This document shows positions 32,773-42,357 of a stretch of DNA of 64,000 bases, in pieces. The stretch lies in NCBI GenBank assembly GCA_020912385.1, contig CP087207.1, positions 806,001 through 870,000 on the forward strand, given 5' to 3'. Made by a program: the position numbers and the translations under genes. Every line of letters starts with the position of its first letter. Position 1 is the first letter of the stretch. Source of the DNA: Neofusicoccum parvum (taxonomy: Eukaryota; Ascomycota; Dothideomycetes; Botryosphaeriales; Botryosphaeriaceae). Under the pieces are notes generated by a model. It was given only the letters and a program-made list of their open reading frames with translations, had not been told where the DNA came from and ran no database searches.

Positions 32773-34351
32773 TCATATCAACGCCGCCCTACTCCCTCCG
32801 TACCCAATAACGCCTCTGCCCCCGCTGCTCAAACTCTCGATATCCTTCCCCTCCCCCGACACCGGCGTCCTGACAATATAATCCCGACTCGCCCTCCCCC
32901 ACAAATCTCTATCCTCCTCCTCCTCAGACCCATCCCCCTCACCACCCCTCCACGTCCCCAACGCCACCACCCCCTCCCCGTACCCCACCCCCGTCCCTCC
33001 CGACATAGTCAGATCAGTCGGCAAGGCATTGACGCTGCGCCTTGCCGGGGTCCTCCTGTTCCCGGACGACGACGAGGCGGCGGCGACGCCGCGGTCGCGG
33101 ACGGACCAGGCCGAGCGGTCCGAGGAGAAGCGGTAGATGTGCGACAGCTTCCAGCTGCCGCTGGCGACGCGCTCGACGCCGCGCCGGAACAGCGGGTACA
33201 CGACCGGCGCGTTGGTCGTCAGCACCGCCAGGAACGTCTCGCGGCACGCCCAGGTCGTGGCCTTTTGCGCGCCTGCGACGGGGTCCTGTTCGGGAAATTG
33301 GTTTTGATTAGCGTGAGTGTGCGAGGGTGGGGCCGCGATTAGGGGGTGTTTTTCTTTATTTATTTTTCTCTTCTTTGTTCTCTTTTCTTTTTACACTTAC
33401 CTTGAGGACGATGTAGCACCGCATGATGCCGCAGAGAATGACGAAGATGCCGCCGCTGAAGACGATGAGGAGGGAGAGTCTGCGCCAGATGGCCAGGTTG
33501 GCGCGCCAGAGCATGGGGACAGGGATGGAGAGGAGGTAGAGGTCGGTGGCGATGTTGAGGGTGAGGGTGGTGTAGAGGTTGAGCTTGGAGATGGCGGGCT
33601 GGCAGAAGTCTGCGCGGCATCCGATGTTAGTCGGGGGTTAGGGGCAGGTGCGAGGGTGGTGGGGTCTTACTCGGGGGTTCGGGGTTGATCTGCCAGCTGG
33701 AGTGGAAGGGCTGGCAGCCGAGCAGGATGCAGAGCTGCGTGGCCAGGTAGGTGAGCCCAATGAGGGCGTAGCCGAGCTTGACGCGGATCTCAAACTCGTG
33801 GAGACTGGCGCTGGTGGTCCAAACATCACGTGTAAGACTTCGGGCTGCAGTGGGTGCGGGTGTGGTTGGTTACTTACGTCAACCGCGAGTAAAACAGGCA
33901 CATGCACGCCTTCAGCGTCCAGAGCAGCAGCACGTAAAAACTCCACTGCACAATCTGCGTCTTGGAGCCGCCCACGCGAAGGTAGTACTCCCGCGAATCT
34001 GGACCCAAACTCTGCCTCGCCTCTGGCGTCATGCCGCTGTTGGCCATGTCCTCCCACCAGTCCAAGATGACGTATGCGGTGCCTGTCTCGAGCCCGTAAA
34101 TGATCTGGATATGCACGCCGCATCAGTAAGGCCATTCAAATTAGGAAATGCAGTACGGCAACGGGTTTGGCGAGCCTCACCGCCGCGACAAGCATCAGGT
34201 AGTCGTCGAGCTGGAATGCGCCGACCCCGACCGCGTTTATTCTGGCAATCGTCCGCAGCACGATCACAAAAACGCCGATCCCGAGCATCGTGAAGACCTC
34301 GAGAGGCAGCAGGTTCTCCGTCATATTGCGGTCCTCCGCCGAGTCCGCCAT
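32773..34351 (-). CDS. rhodopsin-domain integral membrane protein (PTH11/SAT4-like)
   Basis: Five exons: 34351-34181, 34104-33878, 33810-33671, 33609-33401 and 33285-32773, giving 419 residues. The fungal rhodopsin-like domain with seven predicted helices fills residues ~15-290. Family marks include RTIARINAVGVGAFQLDDYLM in the second-helix region (an LDDY/DDW-type motif), LWTLKACMCLFYSRLT, the CQPF and FCQP pair and the TDLYLLSIPVPMLW helix. The cytosolic C-terminus is Ser/Arg/Gly-rich and low in complexity. This large fungal family includes putative receptors related to Pth11, but most members have no known ligand. Phases of all four introns agree. An ATG three codons earlier (34360) is possible. 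Confidence 0.85.
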
Positions 34352-35745
34352 GGTGTTCAAAACGAGTGTAAGTGCAACAAAGTGCCGGAAGTTACGGGAG
34401 CAGAAGCAGAGATCAGAAGAGATTCATGTGGTTGAGAAGAAGAAAAACGCGGGAGAAGACGGCCGTGTCCAGACACGCGGCAGACGGGCGAAGCAGGCGG
34501 TGGCGGGTGCACTCAAGAGCCAGGCCGATGGCCGGCAGCCGGAGGTGCGCTGGGTTTCATACGCGCAGAGCCGCCGTGATGGGCGTGCAGGCACCCTATT
34601 CTCGACCGCGAGTGCCTGCGCAGCCCTGCAAATGTAGGGATGGCCTTGTGTCTTGGGCTCCACGTTTGGAAACCGGCAGGGGCCGGCGCACGCAGACAAG
34701 TTTCTGGACCGCGAGCAGACGCAGATGCGCCCAAGGTCGTCGCCCGCACGCAGGAGCGCCAAGACAAAGGGCTGCTCCCACCTCGAGCCTATCCGTCGCG
34801 GCCGTGATCTTCGTTGCTCTCCCGCATTGCGGTGATCATGGGCTGACTCGCCCGCGGTGGGCGAGCGGCGCAGGCGTCTGGGATTGATGGTTCTGGACGC
34901 CGCATCTCGAGCTTCGATTGGGCTGCGCACCCTGCCCACCTGGCTCCATCGGCATGTAGAGCAGCTTGCCACGCCATCCAACGTCTTCAATAGGGCCGCG
35001 CTCTAACCGCTTTCGGCACCATCCCGGTCGAGATCTCTGTTGCGCCATCAATCCGCGACGCCATCTCGTAAACAGCACACCTTGTGCAAAAGCTTGCGTC
35101 AAAAATAGGGCCAGCCTCAGCCCTGATGCCGCCCCCATGGCAAACTATGCGCAGGCGGGATGCCCGGCTGTGAGAGACGGCTACATAAGAGACCAGCTGC
35201 GTCCGGGTTCTGCGCTTTGCTGCTCAATATCGTATGCGCATCTCCAGGCCGCTATGGATCAAGCTTTGCATGATTTGAATAATCAGAAAGGGAGTATATT
35301 AGTGGTTTTGCTGCTAGGACTACTGAACCTAGCTGACGTCTGTTAAGACAAGCCAGGATGGGCAGTGAAGCGAGAGCACCCGACGCCCAGAACTGCAAGC
35401 TCCGAAGGCTATCCAGCACCTTTGCCACGATCCCGCCTCCAGTGGTGGAAGATCCCGCTCCACGCCCCATCTTGCCTCGCCAAAACACCAGAAACGACAT
35501 CAATTATCCGAGGGCGCCACACAGGCAGCACCTCGAGGGGGAGAGTCAAGACCACTTCGTGCGCTTGCCTTCAGCTATTCCGGGACAGATCCACCGCCGA
35601 TGCCGGATTGCTCCACTGCAGATCAGCCAGCCGGACCCGTGCGGAAAGCAGGAACGCCTGAGGAATCTCGGTTGCTGGGTCGGGACTTACAGAAGAAGCC
35701 TTGAATGGGTGTCAAAGGAGTTGGTGGAAACGGTAGTGAATTCTT

Positions 35746-35807
35746 GCTTTTGTGCTCGCCGGCAGTAAATGCTACCGGCTGCTTCAGAGGTGAGCAGAGA
35801 ACACCAG
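35746..35807. repeat. direct repeat module, copy A
   Basis: Runs from GCTTTTGTG to a GTGAGCAGAGAACACCA end. The same start and end blocks recur in copies B and C, with a variable middle. Copy A lacks the array next to it. Confidence 0.6.
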
Positions 35808-36000
35808 GTTGTTGGCGTAGTAAATATCCGACATGGCCTTGGAGCGGCCCGACAGTTGTGCGTGGTTGTGGTCTCCGACTCATTTGGACTCGATTCATGC
35901 GGCTGTAGTGTTGTCTTCTTTCGTCCAGATGGTGAAGAGGTCAGTCCTCCACCAAGATGGACGGAGGGATAATGAGGATTGTTTGGACAGAGTTGAAGGT

Positions 36001-36088
36001 GAAAAGGTTGTTGAGTTGGTGCTTTTGTGCGTCTTTTTGACGCTTCAGAACCAGCAAGGCGTGGCCCAAGTGAGCACAGAACACCACT
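36001..36088. repeat. direct repeat module, copy B (left bracket)
   Basis: Begins with GAAAAGGTTGTTGAGTTGG, continues GTGCTTTTGT and ends AAGTGAGCACAGAACACCAC. It lies immediately left of the 60-bp array and matches copy C at both ends. Confidence 0.7.
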
Positions 36089-36104
36089 TCTGCAATTCCA
36101 TCCA

Positions 36105-36775
36105 AGAAGCTGGAATGCAGAGATGATAACCCTCTGAGTTACCAGAGCAACAGCGTTGACCGGGAGACCGCGTATTACCCTGCACCATCCAAGCAAGATG
36201 ATGGAGCAGTAGCAGCGGCAGCAGCCGGAGACCGCGTGCTTTCCCACTGTTGTCCCAGATCAATGGAACTCCCAATAGCAGCAGTGAGAAGACTGCATGC
36301 ATCTTGAGTGTTGTCCCAGACCAATGGAACTCTGAGCAGCAGCAGTCAAAAGACCACATGCCTCTCCAGTGCTTTCCAAGTGAATGGAATGCCTTCCAGC
36401 AGTAGTCCGTAGACCACCACTGCCATGATTGTCCAAGTAATTGAACACGTAAGGGCAGCAGTCAAGGACCGCAAGCCACACTAATATCTTCCAGGTGATT
36501 GGAAGCTTCAGTAGCAGCAGTCCGGAGACCGCATGCCACTCCAGGAACGTCCACATTGCTGGTCCCACAATAGCCATGACCATAAGGTCACAGGCTACTC
36601 AGTCCTCCAAAGAAATTGGAGCCTTCGCAGCAGCGGCCGGGCCGCGTACCGCCCATGAATCTCCAACAGAGCTGGAACAACAGCAGCGTCAGCAAGAAGC
36701 TGCACGCTACTCTAGGGTTCTGCAAGAGAATTGCAGCAATAGTAGCATTAGCCGGAGGCGAATTGCTACTCAAGG
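36105..36775. repeat. degenerate ~60-bp tandem repeat array
   Basis: About 11 diverged units with a 57-62 base period. Each unit has a TTGTCCCAGA-CAATGGAA-like block, a CAGCAGCAGTC block and a GGAGACCGCATGC block. The CAATGGAA-type block falls at 36261, 36322, 36383, ~36439, 36498 and ~36615. The period is close to 20 codons, but stop codons interrupt the plus-strand frames. Unit divergence suggests an old array. Confidence 0.75.
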
Positions 36776-36780
36776 ATAGG

Positions 36781-36880
36781 GTAAAAAGGTGATTGAAGTG
36801 GTGCTTTTGTACCGTCCGCTGCTATAGCAGCCGACGGTCTCAGAGCCAGTAATGTGACTCAGGTGAGCACAGAACACCAC
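36781..36880. repeat. direct repeat module, copy C (right bracket)
   Basis: Begins with TAAAAAGGTGATTGAAGTGG, continues GTGCTTTTGT and ends AGGTGAGCACAGAACACCAC, mirroring copy B. It lies immediately right of the array. Confidence 0.7.
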
Positions 36881-38960
36881 TATCTAGCTCAGTGAGGGGC
36901 ACCCAGGCTGACTGAACTGACGATTTTGGCCCGGCATTCCATCATGAACAATGGCTCATCAAATGGTGTGATAAGGCTCAAAGACTCGAAAAGGTTACGC
37001 GCGCACCGCAGAGGTGAGGTAGAGCGCGGGACGGCGTTGGCCAGAAACTGGGGAATTCGTCGAAATGTTGTACCGGGTGAAAACTAAGTTTTGTTTTTCT
37101 CGCAGAGTCATGCTGGGGAAAGACTGCATAAGTATTGGCCAGCGTTCCAGGGTTCGACACTGAGCCGAGTTTAATATTCCCTATTCCCTACGGTCCTGAT
37201 GGCTGAGAAATGTCCACGAGAGACGGGATTGTGGAATAGTTTAGGGTCTTTGCAGCTGGAACAGAGACAAAAAGTGCCATCTGAGACCGATGTCACCTCA
37301 GGAAGGTAGCCACCGCTGTATGTGAAGATAAAGGTGACCTCCAGGCAGAGGACCACGGCCGGATTGCCTGGAGTCAAGACGTCCGTAAGTGGCAGGACCG
37401 AGTGTTGAGTGACGCGTGGGCTTTGGTACCACCATCTGGACGACACAACATTGTGAGCCAGTGAGAAGCTGTCGAAGATCCAGATTGAGAGTGCGGAGTG
37501 AGGCTGGAACGTTGGAAGTCAAGGACGGGTGCAGATCTGGTGCAAAACGATCCGGTAACCAGCATTGGTTGCGAAGCTGATGTGCTGATCTCATATCGTC
37601 GGTTGCGTTTTCATCTGGCGTCCCTGGAGAGAGTGCCATAGGCGAGCGTCGTCTTGGGTAGGTTTCCCAGAAGGTAGGTAGAGTTGAGGTCCACCGCTGG
37701 AGCTTGTCGTTGTTGTTACACCCACCGCGGAGCGCCCTTCACATGTTATTGGGCACTCTGCAGTGGGTGGGCCACGCCGCGGCGAGGGGTGGTGCTGAGT
37801 TGGAGCGGGCGGGCGAAGAAGAAAAGAAGGAGAAAGGAGTACGCAAAAAGCAAGACATAGCTGAGCACTCGCTAGTACGGTCTTGTGACTGCCTAAGTGA
37901 GCGGGCGCGGTTTGTGGCTGACGTCATGGGTGACGGGTATGGAAGGCACGGATATCGTGCCTTGCTAAAAGAGGGCCATTGCGCCATGCAGCGGTTTGAT
38001 TGACGCTTCACTCTTATCTCAGCGTGGTGAAATGGCAAGCAGAAAGGACCAATGTTTGGATGATGGGGTATGCCTTGGGAGGTCGCAAGATGGCGCGCGG
38101 GCGGCGAATTCATCCATGCGTGCTGCCTGAACTGCCAGCGGAGCAGCGCGTAGTCTCCCGCCGTCCATCATCTTATGTCCAAGATGTACTCGAGAAACCC
38201 CGTAGCCAAAACAGCCATCGATCCCTCGCCGCAGCTCAGTTCCTTACCCACGCTCTCCCAGCTCTTAGCCACGGTTCCCATCCACCCAGAAAGCTTTACT
38301 ACTTTCCAGGGTCGCTGTTGAGCATAAGCTCCCTTCGAAAGCTTCCTATGCCCCATCATGGCGTCAAAAATCGACTGCTTATACGTGGGCATCACCCAGC
38401 GGCCAAACCCAACCTACCATTTCTTCACAGCACCACCACCTCAAGCCCCGACACCTTCTGAAATAGTATTTTCAATTCATGTTTAACAGTTCTAGCTAAT
38501 AAACGCAAGACCAAAAAGAAAAGAAGGAGCGACAGCACAAAAACAAGCAAACAAAAAACTAAAAACTGGGTAATTCCCTTTCCTCTTTGGCGGTAAAAAG
38601 TCGAAGAAGCCCGGTCCCATCACATCGCGTGCAGCATGGAAGTTGGTGGAGGATTGAGTATCCACGGCACACGCTGTTCTCTTAGCCATCGACATTATAT
38701 CCGACTTTTGTTTGCCAATGATCCCCGGATATCTTTTGCCCACGAGCGTCCCCCGCTAAAACTGGCCACCCATGAACTCCACGCTGAGTGACGGACAACC
38801 CAAACCACGTTTCTTCGGTCTTCCATCGTTCATCTTCCACCCGATCCTCGCCAATACTCCATTCAGATCCCTCCTCACGCCCGGCATTTCTGGAAGTCCT
38901 CAGAGAGGCACTTGCATGAACAGTTTCACTGATTTTCCGTGGCTCCATCGCTTGTTTCGC

Positions 38961-40994
38961 TCACCAGTCGTCCTTGTCATCCTCATCATCTGTAGAACGT
39001 CGTCAGCAAGGCTAAACGCATGGGATGAGAGACGAGAAACTTACCGCTGTGGCTGACCTTGCTCTTCCTTGCCGCGAGAGCACTCGCCAGCGCACCAGCC
39101 AAACCACTCTCCGCTCCACCACCGGCTGCGCCGCCTCCAGATGCTGGTGGAGGTGACGCGCCACCGGGTACCATTGCACCGCTGCGATCCTTCTTTTCTG
39201 AATCATCTACCTTCTTGAGCCTGGCACCGCCGCGAATACTGGCCAGGAGATCGTCTCGACCGCCGCCGACTGCTGGCTTTGGAATAGGCGCAACGGGTGC
39301 ACCTCCTGGCGGTGGCGGTGGTGGCGGGGGCGCGCCAGCTGGACCTGGTGGAGGAGGTGGGGGTGGGGGTGGAGGAGCACCACCTGCAGGAGCGGGCGGC
39401 GGGGGAGGAGGAGGTGGTGGGGGAGCACCACCTGCGGGTGGAGGTGGAGGTGGCGGAGGCGCACCGCCAGTAGGCGGGGGCGGAGGAGGTGGAGGTGCTG
39501 CACTCGCTGGCGGAGGAACAGGGACCGGACGAGACGCGGCTGGCGGAGGCGGAGGGGGTGCAGGGGGGCCAGAAGGTGCGGGCGGTGGAGGCGGGGGGAC
39601 AGCGGCTGGTGACGGTGGAGCAACTGGTGTTTTCGGGGGGAGAGGTGGCGGCGGAGCCGATGGAGACGGTACGGATCGCGCTGGCGGTGGAGGCGGCGGT
39701 GCAGCAGGCGTCGGAGTCTCGCGCGCTGGCGGGGGTGGAGGGACAGGCCCACGGGCCGGAGGCGGAGGCGGAACTGGACTGGATACAGCGCGCTGACCAG
39801 CAAATGGAGGCGGCACTCCAAACTTGTGACCCGGGTCCTCCTCGGTCTTCCGCGGTGGTGGTGGAGGAGCTGCAGGGGGAGCATTCGAGGAGGCGCGTGC
39901 TCTTGCGGGCGGCGGAGGAGCCTGGTTTGCAAACTTGCCCGCATCTGCAATCGGAGGCGGCGCTCTGAACCTGGGCTGTGGCGGTGGTGATGCCTCTCGG
40001 GCTGGAGAAGGCGATGTTGGCCGGGCAGGAGCAGCACCCTTTCTGCGCGCTGGCGGTGGGGCCGGAGGCGGTCCGCGTCGGGATGCTGAGGTGCTCCCAG
40101 TGTTCTGAGGGCTCAGCCTGCTTCCTGGAGGCGCACCCGGTGGGGGTGGTGGCGGGGCCCTTGATTTGTGCTCATTTGCCGCCTCACTAGCCTTCTTCTG
40201 CTCGATGTACATCTTTATGAAGTCCGCATTTTCCTCAATCTGATCCTCCGTGATGCCCATCGCCAACAGCTCTTGCAGTATACCTTGCCATGACGGATCG
40301 GACGTGTCGATAGCCGAGCTCCTGCCGCTCTGGTTCGGGCTTGAGCTTGCGGGCGAGGCCATTTCCTTGGGTGGAATGATTGAGTGGGCCTGCTGGGGTT
40401 GTGGGGAAGAGTGCTTGTGGCCGAACAGACTGCCTGTGATGCTGCCTAGCAAGCCGTGCGAATGGCCTCCACCGTTCGTATTCGCACCATTGGAAGTCCC
40501 TGCGGCCATTCCAAATGGCTTGCTCTTGGTATTCTTGTGTGCATTCTTCTCGCGCTCGTCCACCTTCTTCTTGAACTGCTTCGCTTCCTTTTCGTCGGCG
40601 AACGATAGACCGGCGAGACATTGCTCGAGCTCGAAGGTGTGGAAGAAGGTGCGGTCCTGGTTGTACGAGAAGGTGTCGTAGATCTCCTGATCCCATATCA
40701 CGCCGCGGTTCAAGGGCTGGCGCAGTGTTAGAAAAGCTCGCCCCAGCTCCCCCTACCGACCTCCGCTCCCCGCTCGCTGCTTACCGAGATGTCAACCAGT
40801 TTGATCCAGAACGTGTTTCCCACGAGGTCGTTGGCCAGGACGGCGGCGCCCTGCAGTCCCGTGTAGGTCCATTTGTTCTTGTTTGGGTAGGCAATGTAGA
40901 GCTTTGCGACGGCGACGGCGTGGATCTTGTTGGAGCCTTTCGGCACGGTCCGCTTGACCGTCTGCTTGTCGTCGTCGGACAATATCGAAGGCAT
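38961..40994 (-). CDS. LAS17: WASP-family actin nucleation promoter (Las17-like)
   Basis: Activates the Arp2/3 complex at endocytic actin patches. Three exons: 40994-40785, 40716-39045 and 38989-38961, giving 636 residues. A WH1/EVH1 domain occupies residues 1-~130 (KLYIAYPNKNKWTYTG, FWIKLVDIS, GVIWDQEIYDTF). A central linker and a very long polyproline tract (~190-525) bind SH3 proteins and profilin. The WH2 actin-binding motif GRDDLLASIRGGARLKKVDD follows. The 29-nt last exon encodes the acidic, Trp-ending DDEDDKDDW that contacts Arp2/3. The polyproline DNA creates long Gly-rich antisense frames that are not genes. Confidence 0.93.
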
Positions 40995-41446
40995 GGCTGG
41001 GGGGTCGGTCGGTCGGCGGTCTTAGAGGGTTGGAGTCGCGCGATTTGTCCACATGGAAGGGCGTGGTTGGGCAGCGGCGGCGTGCGGATTGCTGCAATTT
41101 CGGGCGTGCGTCATAAGCAGGAGAGAGGGGCCAGTGCAAGCTGTCTCTCGCGAATTATCCGCGAGCGCCCGAAGGACCGGAGCGCAGGCGCGGTGCGGGA
41201 AATGCGGGCGGTATGAATACGGCGGGCCGCGTCCGAGAATAGTGCTGGCGGCGTGGTGTCGTGCGCGGCCTCAGCACAGCCTCTCAGCTGTCGGTGGTTG
41301 CGAAGTGTCAAGTGGCCCGTCGCCTGCCTGCATCCGCCCTTCCCTGTCCCTCGCCTGACTAAGCACTTCCGCCGCGCAGCGCCCTCGAGGACGTCTGTGA
41401 CGCCACACCGTGCCCTCGGCGAGCTGCTGCCACACCTGTGAATCCG
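40995..41446. other. upstream region of the WASP gene
   Basis: 452 bp, GC-rich, between two minus-strand genes. No motif stands out. Confidence 0.5.
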
Positions 41447-42031
41447 CTACTGCTGCCTGCGTGGCGCTTTGCCTCTGCCCGTCGTCTCGCGTTCCCTTGG
41501 CTTCGGTCGCTGCTGCTTCTGGTGCTCCAAGCCTCCGCGTCCGCCCGCCTGCGGCTTGAACGCCGCGAGCAGCGCGTCCGCCATCCACCCAGCCTCCTCT
41601 CGCAGCCTCCCGTACCTAGCGGTGACCAAGCTCTCGTTCGCCTGGATAATCAGCGTTCCCCGAAACATGGCCGGGCCTTCCAACACTTTGCCGCCCTGCA
41701 CCTTCTGGCCCAGTTCGTTAAGCCCACGCGCTGCCAATTCCTCTCTGAATGCCGCGCGTAGCCTGCGCATGCACCATGACCGAACCGTCCGCTTTGGTGA
41801 AATGGCCAGGGTCACCTGTGGCGCCCACCACAGGCAGTTGCGGTCTTTCTCTTCGTACTTTCGCTTGAGTCTAAAGTGTCGCGGATGGGATGGATCATTG
41901 ATGATTCCAATCGTTATTGTGTTCAAGCGGTGAATCGGTGTGAAATTCGTGGAGAAGATCGTTGGCTTCCTCCCGGGCAGCCAACGTAACATAGGCTTGG
42001 ATGATGCTGACAGGTTGCGCGCGCCGCTCAT
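41447..42031 (-). CDS. basic protein of unknown function
   Basis: Single exon, 194 residues, not recognised. The N-terminal ~40 residues are Arg/Ser/Lys-rich without acidic residues, compatible with a mitochondrial presequence. A central part (~45-150) has mixed helix/strand composition (LNTITIGIINDPSHPRHFRL, then LVTARYGRLREEAGWMADAL). The tail is very basic and probably disordered. A mitochondrial or ribosome-associated role is a guess from charge alone. The frame is clean and codon use resembles neighbouring genes, so I consider it real. Confidence 0.6.
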   Translation of the reverse strand: MSGARNLSASSKPMLRWLPGRKPTIFSTNFTPIHRLNTITIGIINDPSHPRHFRLKRKYEEKDRNCLWWAPQVTLAISPKRTVRSWCMRRLRAAFREELAARGLNELGQKVQGGKVLEGPAMFRGTLIIQANESLVTARYGRLREEAGWMADALLAAFKPQAGGRGGLEHQKQQRPKPRERETTGRGKAPRRQQ

Positions 42032-42357
42032 GTTTCCCGGGTCAAGCGGCTACCGGCTGTTTTGCGACTTGAGTAGACTGAGAAAGATGGAAGAGTTTGA
42101 AGGGCCAGCAGTGAGATGAAGCAGTCTTCACGTGTGTGGTTACAGGCTGTGAGTTTGAAGCTTGTGTTCGAGAAATCTCGAAACCGAGAGTCAATCTGGG
42201 AGCACTAAATGCGACGTATGACTCAGCCGCGTTTGGCTAAAGTCCTGGCCGGTCAACAGAGGTTCATCGCTATCACATATATAAAATCATTCATAGCATG
42301 GGATAAATTCAAGAGGGAGTTCGTGTGGGAGATTGTGAAATCTTGCTGTTCCTCTCA
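42032..42357. other. intergenic
   Basis: 326-bp AT-richer spacer between two minus-strand genes. Nothing recognised. Confidence 0.5.

Larger units (their letters stand above)
34352..38960. other. 4.6-kb gene-poor region
   Basis: The largest stretch without a recognised gene. A plus-strand frame at 35358-35768 (136 residues, no family) and a minus-strand frame at 38168-38395 (75 residues) are the least unlike coding sequence, but I cannot support either. The middle, 35.7-36.9 kb, is built from degenerate repeats listed separately. The right end should hold the 3' flank of the WASP gene. Confidence 0.5.

Noticed and set aside
35687..36247. 186-residue minus-strand frame over the repeats
   Set aside because: Composition mirrors the repeat units; no signal or domain, and the frame is not kept across the array.
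37130..37170. tRNA-like GGGTTCGA string
   Set aside because: No flanking stem or remaining cloverleaf.
38168..38463. Small gene at 38.2-38.5 kb on either strand
   Set aside because: Minus-strand 75-residue frame and overlapping plus-strand frames look partly codon-like but have no motif, and adjoining exons cannot be placed.
39059..39796. 245-residue plus-strand Gly/Ala-rich frame
   Set aside because: Exact antisense of the WASP polyproline tract; composition follows from complementing CCN codons.
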